A stretch of DNA of 64,000 nucleotides, taken from positions 34,399 through 98,398 of the forward strand of contig RWJK01001001.1 of assembly GCA_004335835.1 (NCBI GenBank), written 5' to 3'. The DNA comes from Scenedesmus sp. ARA3. Lineage: Eukaryota > Chlorophyta > Chlorophyceae > Sphaeropleales > Scenedesmaceae. Both the position numbers and the translations under genes were made by a program. A model generated the notes under the pieces. The model saw only the letters and a program-made list of their open reading frames with translations, was not told the origin of the DNA and did not search any database. Shown here one piece after another: positions 45,315-55,991 of this stretch (its first letter is position 1; every line of letters starts with the position of its first letter).

Positions 45315-45453
45315 GCATGTTTGCTGCAGGTGGGACGAAGACGTGGTGTTCAAGAACCAGACGCGCGGCGAGGCCAAGGCGGCGCGGCGCTTCATCAACG
45401 ACACGGTGCGCAGCGACTTCCATAAGAAGTTCCTGGAGCGCTACATTCGGTGA
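42613..45453 (+). CDS. CWC15: Spliceosome-associated protein CWC15 (Cwf15)
   Basis: Exons 42613-42743, 42864-42912, 43486-43546, 43949-44085, 44698-44894 and 45330-45453 join in phase to 232 aa, the usual size for the family. The N-terminus [15 protein letters not shown] and [14 protein letters not shown] match the signature start of CWC15. The middle is acidic ([35 protein letters not shown]), followed by a charged helix, GGNPLM, and the conserved end [12 protein letters not shown]...[23 protein letters not shown]15 is a component of the Prp19/NTC-related spliceosome core and acts in the nucleus during splicing activation. Exon choice is complicated: near-copies of the starts of exons 4, 5 and 6 lie in the preceding introns, and using them would shift frame or truncate the protein. 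A splicing factor gene carrying such decoys is ironic but probably coincidental. Confidence 0.93.
43825..43990 (+). repeat. Duplicated acceptor and start of CWC15 exon 4
   Basis: CTGCAAAGGAGCGCAAGGCAGAC at about 43831 is a diverged copy of the true exon start after CTGCAG at 43949 (GAGTGCAAGGCAGACATGGA), with similar intron sequence before both. The upstream copy has CTGCAAAG in place of CTGCAG and leads out of frame. Confidence 0.65.
44175..44340 (+). repeat. 13/15-bp tandem array rich in GTGAGT donor motifs
   Basis: GTGTGCTTGTCGTGA and shorter GTGTGCTTGTG units are repeated about ten times in the intron after exon 4 (donor at 44086). Most units recreate the consensus donor GTGAGT. The array starts about 95 bp downstream of the functional donor. 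Confidence 0.85.
44520..44700 (+). repeat. Truncated duplicate of CWC15 exon 5
   Basis: After a TTCAACAG acceptor, 44551-44638 repeats the first ~88 bp of exon 5 ([20 protein letters not shown]) and then passes into intron sequence that again resembles the stretch before the true acceptor at 44697. The tandem unit is about 147 bp. Splicing to this copy gives 23 extra codons and then a stop at 44692-44694. Confidence 0.85.
45120..45345 (+). repeat. Two decoy copies of CWC15 exon 6 start
   Basis: TGGGGCGAGGACGTGGTGTTC after CACAG at 45131 and GTGGGACGAGAGGGTGGTGT after CAGCAG at 45213 precede the genuine exon GTGGGACGAAGACGTGGTGT at 45330. The first copy ends in TAG at 45174. The second has no useful continuation. 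Confidence 0.85.
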
Positions 45454-46915
45454 CATCGTGAACTTCACAAGTTCCAGACACTGTGGTTGCTTTCGCTTTT
45501 GATGACACTGCGGTTGCATTCAGTGACACTGCCGCTACATGCAGTGACACTGTGTGATGTCGGAATATGTATGTTTTGGGAGTGTGGCGTTCGGTGATAG
45601 TCACTGCGGTTGTGCTTTCCGGTGGCGCTGCTGTTACATTTGGTGACACTGCAGCGCCTGGGGCAGCACTGCAGAGAGGCACTGCAGCAATGTGTGTGTT
45701 GCACTGCAGTGCTGTGTGCAGCGGTCATGGCAAGACATGGTTACGGCAATGCAAGGAAGCGTTTGCGCAGCAGCATGTTGTACAGAAGCCATGCTTATTG
45801 ATGTGATATGGCCTTTTGTGCTAGCATCTGGTGCACCCACAGCAGCATTTTTGTGTAGACGCCAGCTACACCAGTGTGCTTGTGGCTGCGGCTGCTGTCA
45901 TGTACATCATGTCTGTGATAGGCCGCTACGGTTGCCACTACTCTGTGGCATGCTTGTTTGCAGTGCGGCGTGTTTTCTGCGTTGAATCTTCCAGCTTGTT
46001 GCTGGCTGAAGTGTGTGGGTACACTCCACGTTCAGTGTTGGCATATCTCCGAGATACAGCATGCCGGATGTGACTGCTTTTGCCAAGTGTGCTTCCTGCA
46101 CTTTTACACGAGGGTCACCTGACATGCAATGGCATTGCTGGGCAGTGGTTAGTGATGCTACGCTTGTTGAGCACCTTGGTAGCGCTTGTCGCTGCTTGCG
46201 AAGTACAAAGATGCTGCAGTCATTTTTCAACAGTGCAGCTGCCTGTTGCACCAAAATTCAGCTGTGTGTTGAGTGTCATCGCTGCACAAGTGTGAGACGA
46301 AACACATGGGAGAGCATTGTATGATAGGTGATAGTCTCCTCTGTGGCGTGTCGTTTGCAGCTGAGGTGTGATGTGTTTGCAGTGCCGCATTCAGCGCAGC
46401 AGCTACGGACCTTGGTGGCTATCATGACTGCTTGTGTGCAGCTTGATGCTTGGCTGCTCGTGTGGCGCTGCAGTGACGTCGGCGGAGAGCCGTGTTGAGT
46501 GATGCCCATGTGGCAGCAAAGTCTGGTGGCCAAACCCCAGTGCGGGTTTGGCCTGGCACACTTGTAACATCACATACGCGCGGAGATTGAGCCTGCAGTG
46601 TCACCTGTATGAAAAGCAGTGCACTAGGTTTGCCGTGGGTGAAATCGACCTGCCTGACAGTCAATCACCAGACCAGGTCAGCAGGGTGCGAAGCAACCAT
46701 CGTCTGTGCAGCAAGTCCAGTAAGCGACGCTTCACAACTTCAACGTGTTTAAGAACACGTTAAAAACCGCTTTGCTCTTTTTAGGGTGCAGCTGGCTGCC
46801 AGCAGGAGGGCTTGATGTGCCCGCCCTGCCTTTGATTCTTCAAAGCTGGGCGCATTCATTGCTTACGCAGGCTCGTCACCACACGACAGGCAGGATAAAC
46901 AAGAGGTCCAACGCA
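45454..46915. other. 1.4 kb intergenic region with degenerate GTGACACTGC repeats
   Basis: Between 45475 and 45660 the phrase GTGACACTGC(G/C)G recurs at irregular 20-40-bp intervals directly after the CWC15 stop. The rest shows no exon chain. The promoter of the LRR gene should lie near the right end. Confidence 0.55.
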
Positions 46916-48644
46916 ATGCCTCTTCATGTTCGGTGCTGCCCTCCCTGCTGCTGTCGTGCAGGTGCAACCCCCTCCAACACAAGGTGCCAGACTTGCAGGA
47001 GCAGCATGGCAGCTTCACATGCAGTCAGTCGCTCTCCTCTGATCACTCTTCCTGATGATGTTTTTGCGGCAATCTCAAGGCAGCTTACGACTTCAGAGCA
47101 GCTGCTGCTGGGACGCCTGGTCCTGCAGCAAGGCAGCAAAGCAGCAGCAACATATGCAACAAGCACAGCGCCTGCTGTGGAGCCCATCTCAGCCATACCA
47201 GCAGCATCCTGCAAGCTGCTGCGTGGACTGCGGGCAGCTGCAGCTTCTGCAGTGCTGTCACACATCACAGCTTGCACAGTCAAGCTGCCACACAGCAGCA
47301 GCCTGGACAGCCTGGCCCTGCTGCCCAACCTACAGAAGCTGACACTGCTGGTGCACCAGGACAGCAGCACAGCAGACATGTGCTGCACAGCAGCAGCTGT
47401 GGCATCCCTAGCGCACCTGCCTGCACTGAAAAGCCTGAAGGTAGTGCGGCCACAGCCCTTGAGCCACCTGCCTTTTACAGTCAGCCTGGCAGCAGCAATC
47501 GGCAGCCTACAGCGCCTGCAGGAGCTCGCTCTGAGCGGTGTCGTCATTCCTGCAAGAGACACTGCAACCGCAGCAGCATGCGCACAGCACATCGCTAGCC
47601 TGCCAAACCTGAAGTGCCTGCAAGCGCCCGCACTGCTCAGCATGGTGCAGCCACAGCATGCAGTAGCAGCAGTGCGTGCGCTCAGGCCTCTGCTGCCACA
47701 GCTGCATGTTTTGAAGCTGCCAGACAGTAACCTGGAGGGGCCTGCTGCTGCAGCACTGCTGGAAAGCCTGCTAGGATGCACTAGCAGCAGCAGCAGCAGG
47801 GACAGCAGCTCTGCCACCAGCAGTAGTCGAAGCAGCGGCAGCAGCAGCTGCTGCAGCTTACAGGTTTTGGACCTTTCAGGCAACCACCACATGTTTGCTG
47901 CCCATGCAGAAGCAAGCACATGCTCAGCAGACTGCAGCAGCAGCAGCAGCAGCAGCAGCAGCTGTAGCAGCTGTAGCAGCCAGGCCAGAGTCAAGCCGAC
48001 CATTCAGCAGGGCCTGGCAGCACTTGTGGCTGGCAGCAGCTTGCAGGAGCTGCTGCTGGCAGATACAGGCATGACCCAGGACGACCTGGCAGCAATCTTC
48101 AGCAGCAGCAGTGGGCAGCAGCTGCAGCGGCTGGATGTGCACAACAACCGGCTGCTGGCAAGGGGCGACCCGCTACACTTGGGCCGGTGCCTGCAGCACC
48201 TGCAGGTGGGTGACTGTGGAGTAGGTGACTGCATTGCACAGCCAGCCTGCTCTGTGCCTTAGAGAGCCGCACCTTTCTATAATGAATTGAAGTACAAAGC
48301 TGAGCATTGTATGCACCATCATTCATAGCTGCAACACTGCTCCTTTCAGCCCCGTGCTTACCATTGGCAGGCACAGCAAGCTGTCAGCATCCTCTCACAC
48401 GCAGCTCAGCTGGACACCCTGTTGTCTGTGCTGTGCTTCGCAGGGCCTGCAGCACCTCAACATCTCTTGGATCACTTTGGGGCCTGAGGGTGTGGCCTTT
48501 GCCAGCCGCCTGGCCGGCCTACGCATGCTGGTCATGTCAGGCACGCGTGCTGGCCCTGCTGCCATTGCAGCACTGCACAAGGCGCGCCCGGGCCTGAAAT
48601 GTTTGGAGCTGTTTGACAGCCTGGAAGCCAATGCAGGGTGGTGA
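46916..48644 (+). CDS. F-box/leucine-rich-repeat-like protein
   Basis: Exons 46916-48205 and 48444-48644 are phase 0 and give 496 aa; starting at the ATG at 47006 gives 466 aa. The N-terminal LITLPDDVFAAISRQLTT resembles an F-box (LPxDVxxxIxxxL). After it come irregular leucine-rich repeats: LALLPNLQKLTLLV, LAHLPALKSLKVV, IGSLQRLQELALSG, LPQLHVLKLPDSNLEGPAA, LQVLDLSGN, SSLQELLLADTGMTQDDL, LQRLDVHNNRL and, in exon 2, LQHLNISWITLGPEGVAF. Ser-rich inserts (encoded by AGC runs) break the repeats at ~47,785 and ~47,940. Such proteins typically recruit substrates to SCF ubiquitin ligases or act as scaffolds. The F-box assignment is tentative. Confidence 0.78.
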
Positions 48645-51053
48645 AAAATTGGGGGTGTGTGCATTGGATTGAGCATCTATCTGTTATGTATGCAGTGCAG
48701 CCGCATGGCTGCCTGCACATCTTTTCAGACTTAGGCAATTGGCAGCCACTGCCGCCAATGCTGCCTCAGGCGCGTGGCAGTGCAGCAGGCCAAAGAGGAG
48801 TGCAACTGCTCTTGCACTGTTGATTGCTGAAGTATTGTGGGTACGCAAGATGCAAAGTGAGCAGCGGATCATTGTTTGACGTGATTGTGTACAACCAGCA
48901 GCAATAAGTACGCCGGTGCAAATAGTGCCTGGTCAATTGGTGAACCATTATTCACCAACTGCTGTAAGATGAGAAGTACCGCGTACACATAGCGCTCCAG
49001 GTGCTTGCCCAAATGATGCTGCGCCTCAGGCACTCTTGGAACAGCAGCCGTCAGTCAGGCAGGGCGAAGCGGATGGCCAGTCACTGCATCAGCAGTGTGC
49101 ATGCATTTGGGCCTTGCTGTGTTGTTGAAGCTTGCATGTTTGTGTGTGTATGAGGCGGGGGTGAGCTGAGCTGCCACAGACCCAGCCAATGGAGGTGACA
49201 CAGCTCCTGCTATGGGATGTCGTTGTACGACAGCGGGGATTGGGGTGCCTCAGGGGCAAGGAGTGCGGGTGGGATGTACGCCAATGCTGGCTGCACGTGC
49301 AATATGCAGGGCATGTGTACACAATCAGTGTTTGTGCTTTTTGGTTAGCCGCGTGGCAAAACGAGCTGTACCTGGTGTTTGTGCGATAATCGCCAGAGCA
49401 TGCCACACGTGTATCAGTAATGGTTCCAAGGCAGGACAAGCATACATTCATGCTGTGGAGCGTGGGTTAGACAAGCATAGCATGTAGACACATTTGAGTG
49501 CAGTAGACGCGGGTGTAGCCTGGCTGGTATGTTGCCTGGCTGGCAGGGGTTCATGAGGCGTGCCTGCATGTCAGAGTACGTTATGTGTACTATATATTGC
49601 ATAGGCAGCGGGAGTGTGTTGGGGGACAGCAGAGCAGTTCCTGCAAGCAGTTGCGGTGCCGCTGTACGATAATTTGCAGTTGCTTGGGATTGCTCCCGCA
49701 GCACCGATGTATGCACTGCAATTTTCGCGTCAGCCAGCGCCGGGCATAGCTATTTACAGTAGGGTGCATGTGCATGCACAGGACGCTTCCTAGCGATAGT
49801 CTTCCTGCAGGAGTGGGGCAATATAGTCATGTTCGCTGTGTATGCCACCCATGTCAAGAGTGCGCAGTTCGTGTGCATGCATTTGACCTTGGGCCTCGTT
49901 TGTGTCAGTGCATTGGTGGCTCATCTCAGGCATGTGTGTAGTGTCTGGTGGTGGTGGGTGCATGGAATACATGGTCCCCGCAGCAACTTTTACTCTTCCT
50001 CGCAAGGCAAGATGTCTTGTTGTCGAGCAGTCAGCACGGCACGATAGAATTCGTAGTGATATGGTGTGATGCAAGTCCATTTTGACAACGGGAGCCTCAG
50101 GACTCATGAATGATCAGGCTGCAGCTGGCAGCTGTTAGGCGAGCATCATGCTGCAAGCAATGTTGCTAGCATGGGTGACAGCAACGCCCGTGAGCTTGTG
50201 TGCAGCGACGTCGATTGCCCACAGGTGCACCGTGGCAACCAGGCATGCAGATCCCACTTGCATGGTGTGATGTGTTGTTACGAGAGGGCCACACCCCATA
50301 CACAAAGCATCCTCCTATGCAACATGTGTGCTGACCACGCTTTGCAGCACTTCAGTGCATGTGTCCACTTCTTGTCTTGCTGCACTGGCGTGCTTTGTAA
50401 CCTGCTGGTGCTGATTTTGAGACAAAGCACGGTGAATGGGGCACCCTGGTGGTGCGGTGCAAGTCCTCTGGAGCAGTCGGGTACGAAAACCCTAACCGCC
50501 AGTCTGTCATCACCAGGTGCCATCTCAGCTCAATAGACCGACGCAACAAATTTCACATGCTTCTTGAAGCTTTCGATTTGGTTGTTCACAGAACCGTTTG
50601 CCAACCGATGTATGCACTGGCCTTTGCAGACGGAATTGCGTACAGTATTTTTCCAGTAGACCGTCTCCCTAGTTTGCAAGGGCCACAGGGCGGTCTAAGA
50701 CGGTAAACGGTATACAGGGCAGCGTTCTCAGTGAGGTAGACGGTCGTTTGCACAGCCAAAAGGGCGGTTTAAGCAGGAAAACGGTCTATCGGCAGACGGT
50801 CTATCTGATAAACACTGTAGCACGACGTTGTCGACAGCGGGCACAAGCGCTGCCCAGCGAAGCAATAAAAACCAGTCTCAATTTTTATGTGGTGAGTCAG
50901 GCACGGCAGAGCTGTGCCACCAAGGCTGCTGTCTTCATCTGTTGCAGAGCAACATGTTGCAATATAAACTCAGCATTACAGACTACCCACAAACCATCGT
51001 ATGTATTGCTTCGACCACCCCTGTTGCGCTCTTATCTGCAGGTTGTTGCCTCC
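48645..51053. other. 2.4 kb intergenic region, no supported gene
   Basis: Small frames such as the one starting MGDSNARELVCSDVDCPQ at 50171 are not linked to any further exon. The right part carries clustered ACGGTCT/AGACCGT motifs (listed separately). The last ~300 bp are probably the 5' region of the next gene, with a CTGCAG acceptor at 51041 that may end a 5' UTR intron. Confidence 0.5.
50655..50815. repeat. Cluster of ACGGTCT/AGACCGT motifs
   Basis: TAGACCGTCT, GGCGGTCTAAGACGGT, TAGACGGTCG, AACGGTCTATC and AGACGGTCTATC all occur within about 150 bp in both orientations. The local pattern is unlike the rest of the window. It could be a mobile-element end or a protein-binding cluster. Confidence 0.5.
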
Positions 51054-52169
51054 ATGTTTCCTCCAAGCTCACTAAAAGCACTGAACATGGCCAGCACAGG
51101 GGTAGTCAATGCCAGAGAGCACCCACTGATATTTGCAGATGGCAGAGCCAATGCTGCAGCACATACCAATGCTGTCACCGCTGTCTCCTCTACTACTGCT
51201 CCTGGTAGCACACGCACGGGCAGCAATCCACACCACTGCCAGTGCGTATGCTGCCGTGCTGCTGCGAGAAGCGTCAGCAGCAACAGCAGCGATGCCCTCT
51301 GCAACCCAGTTGGTCTGGCAGAGCCCCAGCCTTGCACCAGCAGCACTGCCACATGGACAGCACAAGCTATTGCTGCAGTTCCTGCAAGCAGCTTGACTGC
51401 TGCTGGCAGCTGTGACCAGGCAGCTCTTGCAGGACCAGCAGCAGAGACAGCCCCAGCTGCAGATGCCCCACCTACAGCAACAGAACGGGCCGCAGCCAAG
51501 GCAGCAGAAGCAGCAGCTGCAGATGCAGTTACAGGATGCAGGCCAAAGCTGCACAGCTTCTGCAGCCACAGCTCGAGCATGTCTGCAGCTGAGGCAGCCA
51601 AGTGCTACATGCAGGGATGTGTGGCAGCACCAGATGCCTGGGCACGCAAGTATGACTGCCTTGCTCCCTGGTGTAGCGAGCCTAGTGTGGAGTCCCTGGC
51701 AGCAGCAGAGTGCTATGTTGCAGGAGTGGAGCCGCTGCCACTGCCCTGCCTGGATCAGTGCCCTGAGCATGCTGCAGCGTACCAGGCTTGCAAGGTGCTG
51801 TTTGAGGCAAAAGCGGCAGCAGCAGTGACGCTGAACCGCTTGCAGGACTGCCAGCAGCAGCTGGTGCGTGACCTGGCAGTGGCATGTGTAGAGGTGCAGT
51901 CCACCAGGGCAGCACAAGCAGCGGCCGCATGCTCTGGCAACACAAGAGCAGTAGCGATGGCAGCAGTGGCTGCACAGGCAGCAGCAGACAACATGGAGGC
52001 AGTTTCCTGCAAGCTGCAGAGGGTGCAGGGCCAGCTGGGGGTGGCTGTGGCTGCGCTGCAGCAGTATGAGGCTGCAGGAGAGGCAGCGTTTGCAGAGGTG
52101 CGCAGCGCACAGCACGCGCTGATGAAGCGCCTGGAGCAGCAGCATAGGGCCATGATGGGCGCAGCGTGA
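51054..52169 (+). CDS. Ala-rich hypothetical protein with C-terminal coiled coil
   Basis: The single open frame from ATG 51054 (MFPPSSLKALNMASTG) to TGA gives 371 aa. The frame is open further upstream, but that part has no coding character and a CTGCAG acceptor lies 13 bp before the ATG. The N-terminal half is Ala/Ser/Thr-rich. The middle has a Cys- and aromatic-containing block (AAKCYMQGCVAAPDAWARKYDC, shown in part as KCYMQGCVAAPDAWARKYDC). The C-terminal ~120 residues are Ala/Gln/Glu-rich with heptad-like Leu/Val spacing (LQRVQGQLGVAVAALQQYE), suggesting a coiled coil. No known family was recognised. Long Cys- and Leu-rich frames on the other strand are shadows. Confidence 0.6.
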   Translation: MFPPSSLKALNMASTGVVNAREHPLIFADGRANAAAHTNAVTAVSSTTAPGSTRTGSNPHHCQCVCCRAAARSVSSNSSDALCNPVGLAEPQPCTSSTATWTAQAIAAVPASSLTAAGSCDQAALAGPAAETAPAADAPPTATERAAAKAAEAAAADAVTGCRPKLHSFCSHSSSMSAAEAAKCYMQGCVAAPDAWARKYDCLAPWCSEPSVESLAAAECYVAGVEPLPLPCLDQCPEHAAAYQACKVLFEAKAAAAVTLNRLQDCQQQLVRDLAVACVEVQSTRAAQAAAACSGNTRAVAMAAVAAQAAADNMEAVSCKLQRVQGQLGVAVAALQQYEAAGEAAFAEVRSAQHALMKRLEQQHRAMMGAA

Positions 52170-52513
52170 TGCAGAGGCAGCAGCAGCATGCTACGCAGCA
52201 GGAGTGACTGCCTTTGCGCCAAAGTTTGCGGCATGTTGGATGCGCCGCGCTGTGGCAGCAAAGCATGCTCAGTGATCAGTGGTATGCTGCACTGCCATGT
52301 CCACCACAGCAGCAGCAGCCCCAGCAGCAGCAGCCGTGGTAGCAGGAGTAAGCACTGTGCACCCTCTTGGCAGCGTAACCGGCAGTTGGCATGCAGCTGT
52401 GTGTTGCTTACTGCCAAACCAGATGGTGATTCCACATCTGCCAGCAGCGGTTGAGGTATGGTTCAGGCCCACCTCCTCCTGATGCCAGCGCTTGACTCTT
52501 GGACGGCCGTTAG

Positions 52514-53151
52514 TTGGTGGACAAGTTAGCCGCATACCCTGCCATGTGGGGGCAAATGATCATAGGAGGGCAGTGGTTTACTGGGAAAGTACGTTGCATC
52601 AATGTGACAGGCAGTGCTGTGTGGCGTTGTTTCTTGCTATTACCAAGGTTGCGTGCTTGCTTTTTAATGTTCAGCGTCTGTTTGCTTGATGTTCAGGTGG
52701 AGCATGCGTCTGGATATGCAGCACACGGCCGTGTCACACCCTTGATAACCACAGCCATGCCCACTGCAATTGAGACTGCCCTGACTCATCCCCTTTGCTT
52801 TTTCTTTCTTCCAGCTGCCAATGGTACGTGATATATATCTTTCATGTGCACGTTTCTTAACGGCTGCAGGTGCAGCTAGAGTTGTGATTGAATCTCTGGC
52901 AATGCTGGCCATGTCATCCACCGCCACTGTCTTCATGATTAAGGTGCAGCATGCCAGGCTATTGCCGGACTGCTGTGATAAACAAATCAAGAATATGTTT
53001 TAGGGACTGGAGGATGGCCCTGGCAGCTGCATATGCCAGCTCCGCCAGGGGAAGCTTCCATCGGCTGCAGAACTACAACATTCCCGGGCCGCATGCCGAC
53101 ACACGGCCCGAGTTCGTAAGGCCCGACACACGCCACCAATTTCAACTATAA
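52514..53151 (+). CDS. Possible small multi-exon gene (unconfirmed)
   Basis: Three pieces join in phase: about 52514-52588 (DKLAAYPAMWGQMIIGGQWF, donor GTACGT), 52697-52824 (VEHASGYAAHGRVTPLITTA, donor GTACGT) and 52870-52943 (GAARVVIESLAMLAMSSTAT, donor GTGCAG). A protein-like end follows to TAA at 53151 (HRLQNYNIPGPHADTRPEF), but its frame does not match the third piece. The introns would be only ~45-110 bp, shorter than elsewhere here. Family unknown. It may be real with one misplaced junction, or chance. Confidence 0.28.
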
Positions 53152-53669
53152 GGGCACCCACAAAGAAAACAAAGTATTCAAAACCCGTTTTTTGCGTTAC
53201 ATACAGCAACCTACACAGCTTTCCCGCCATTTCTCGAACGCCGGTCCGGAGCGCTTGGCTTGCTCTCACGCGCTTAGAACATCACTGGTAGGCTTTTACC
53301 AAAGATTTAAAAATAAACAGCTGCATCTGTCAGTAGGCTGGCACCTGCTCAGCCTGGCAGGCTGCTGGCAGGCAATCGCAAGCAGCAGCTGCTCGGTAGC
53401 AAGCTTTATAACGCTTGAGGGCTGATTGGCTGCGTCTTTTAAAAACATAAACCTCTTCAGCTTCCCCACTATTTCCCTCTCAAGAAGCCCACGTGCCCCT
53501 GTCCATGCCCCTGGTCCAGTCCAGCAACTGCTGCGGCTACAGCGTGCCTTATCCCTGCCATGCCTCTCTGCTGCCTGCAGGTGCCATACTCAAATCAGCT
53601 TGGCAGCCAGTACACTAGATAAGACCCACTCAACACTGCAGTAGTAGGAAGTACAGCACACAAGGCAGA

Positions 53670-53978
53670 ATGCGTCCCTACGGATTGGAATCAGGTGGCT
53701 GCTGCTACGAAGATGTCCAGAGGAGGATCGGCTCAGCCCGGATGCCCGCTTATCGGTTGGAGAATGCACCCATGTGCTATGAGCTCTGCGGCTGCAAAGA
53801 GTGCCAGCGTGCCCCCATGCGCACGACTGTCATGAGGATCAAGACAAGCGCTGCAGCCGCAGCAGCGGCAGCATCGGCCCCGGTAAAGAATGCGAGCAAG
53901 GCAGTGCGCAAAAGCTTGCAGGACAGCGGCATTGCCGTGGCAGATCTAGCTTGTGCATCTGTGGTCGGCAAACGCTGA
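53670..53978 (+). CDS. Small hypothetical protein, 102 aa
   Basis: A single open frame from ATG to TGA. The first half is Cys- and Tyr-containing (RPYGLESGGCCYEDVQRRIG, MCYELCGCKECQRAP). The second half is a basic/Ala helix-like stretch (VKNASKAVRKSLQDSGIAVA). The mixture of residue types looks more coding than neighbouring frames. No splice sites are needed. It could also be the last exon of an unseen gene. No family recognised. Confidence 0.4.
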   Translation: MRPYGLESGGCCYEDVQRRIGSARMPAYRLENAPMCYELCGCKECQRAPMRTTVMRIKTSAAAAAAAASAPVKNASKAVRKSLQDSGIAVADLACASVVGKR

Positions 53979-55017
53979 CAGAAGCTGTCTGCTGTCACAG
54001 TTAAGCCGGGCGGAGGGCTCTCAGACGGCTGCACTGACAAACAGGCTGGAGTGTGCCCAGGCAAGCTGCTGTGGGAACATCTGCATTGGTTGAGCAGTGA
54101 TGCATGGCATATCGGGCAGCCCGCCTGCAAGTGTTTTCACAATTGCAACATTGATGCCAGGGTGGGATCTCAGATCCCTCTGCTGAGTCAGCTGGCTGAT
54201 GTGGTATTTTGGACAGCAACGTATTGCTTGTGGTACAGTCAACTGCACTACAGGGTTGGCAAGCAGCCTGCTGGGGCAGCATTGCTGGCAGATGGCTGAT
54301 TTGCACCAGGCTGGTGTTCCTGTCATCAAACAGTGTTCATAGATAGCGTGAAAGCCTGGTGTTGTGATATTAAACACCTTGACAGGACCTGGGTGCGTAC
54401 TTGTTGTGTTGTGATGGTGACAGAAAGTGCATCCTGCGCCAAATTGAACCTCGCATTGTCAGGGGTGTTGTATGAATTTGAGTGCCTCTGGAATGTTATG
54501 GCTGTAACAGTCATACACCACTTTTGTCATTGACAAATGGCATATGAGCTTCCACCAGTGCACTCTGCAACTTGGTGCAAGAGCCAACAGAATGCTTGCA
54601 GCAAGGCTCTGGCAGTGGAGGAACCATCACTGCAGGAACGTCCGATTGCAAGTGATTGCCAGCTTAACTGCAGACATGGGGCACCTCACACAAACTTGCT
54701 GATGGGTGTTGCAACAGGGCCATAGAATGCGTACCTCTGACGATTTCTTAGGTGTCCACCTGCAAGCCACGACACTGGACACTGAACATCTGGCACACAA
54801 CCCTAGGCAAACCCTAGGCTAGCATGTCAGAGTACACAACATGATCAAGCCAAGGAATGCAGACCAAAACACACTGAACTAAATACGTATGTACGGCAGT
54901 AAGCCGCCGCAACACCATTCCTGCTCCCCTTGCAGCATCAGCGTCTGCACCATCAACTGTCCTGCCGGAGCTGCTGCTGCTGCTGCGAACAAGCCCAACT
55001 CCACCCAGTCAGCGAAG
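53979..55017. other. 1 kb intergenic region, nothing recognised
   Basis: No exon chain on either strand. The frame from 54889 is open into the next gene's first exon, but the part before ATG 55018 looks like 5' UTR. Confidence 0.5.
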
Positions 55018-55251
55018 ATGGACAGCTCGGTTGAGCTGGAACTTACCATTAATGAGGCGGCGGGCGTGATAGGCAGCGAGCTGCAGGGTTTCGCAAACAA
55101 CAGCGTGCAGTCCTCGCATGCCGTGGCTTCGTACGCTTTGGAGAACGTGCTGCTGCACCAGGCTGCAGCTCAACAGCTGCAGGTGATTGTATGCATTACG
55201 GGTGGGCGTGGGTAGTCTCGCTGGGCAGCGTTCCCTGAAACAGCAAGACCA

Positions 55252-55305
<54 letters not shown>

Positions 55306-55991
55306 TGCCATCACACCTGCAGCGATTGCAGGAGGCCACTTTGTGCCACAGATGCTGGATCAAGGTATCTGTATACATATGTTTACTGCTGCTTCTCTAG
55401 CCATTACTTGCAGCAAGCGCTAGCGCTGTCGACATGTGTTGGCAAAAGTGCATCAGCTGCGGATCTTTTGTGGTGAACTTCACGGCAAATTGCCCTTTGC
55501 TGCTGCAGAGCTGCTGCACCACCAGCACCCTATGATTACAAGCACTGCTTCTCCTGCATCCTGCACACTGCTGCTGTGGCTGCGTCTGCAGTGAGCAGAG
55601 CCTACTGTTCCTGTCTGTGTAAATCTGCTGACGCTGTGCTGAACATGTTGCATGCTGCATGCTGCAGGGTGTTGCTGCTGGCCTAGTCAACTCTGGGCAG
55701 CAGCTGCTGGCCACTAGCAGGCAGCTGAGCCCTCAGCTGGAGCAGCTGGCAGCAATGGCAGCAGCAGCACGGCAGCTGCGGCAGCAGGCAGACAGCTTGA
55801 AGCAGCTAGGGGATGCAATGCATCTGATTCAGCAACAGCAGCGTGACAGACAACAGCAGCAGCAGCATGAGCAGCAGCAGCAGTTTGAGCAAGAGCAGCA
55901 GCAGCAGCAGAAGCAGGAACAGGAACAGCAGCATGAGCAGCATGAGCAGCAGCAACATGAGCAGCAAGCTGCAGTAGTAGCACCGCCATGA
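55018..55991 (+). CDS. Small coiled-coil protein with Gln/Glu/His-rich tail
   Basis: Exons 55018-55182, 55323-55364 and 55668-55991 join in phase 0 to 176 aa. Exon 1 reads MDSSVELELTINEAAGVIGS, then SSHAVASYALENVLLHQAAA, a helical, amphipathic pattern. Exon 3 continues with GLVNSGQQLLATSRQLSPQL and LRQQADSLKQLGDAMHL, then ~45 residues of Q, E and H. The middle 14-codon exon is the weakest part. The layout (short helical protein, paired coiled coils) recalls small subunits of trafficking complexes, but no family-specific motif supports that. A (CAG)n run at ~55248-55302 lies in intron 1. Confidence 0.55.

Noticed and set aside
51072..52145. 357-codon Leu/Cys-rich open frame on - strand
   Set aside because: Antisense to the Ala-rich protein; reads poly-Leu/Cys from GCA/CAG codons.
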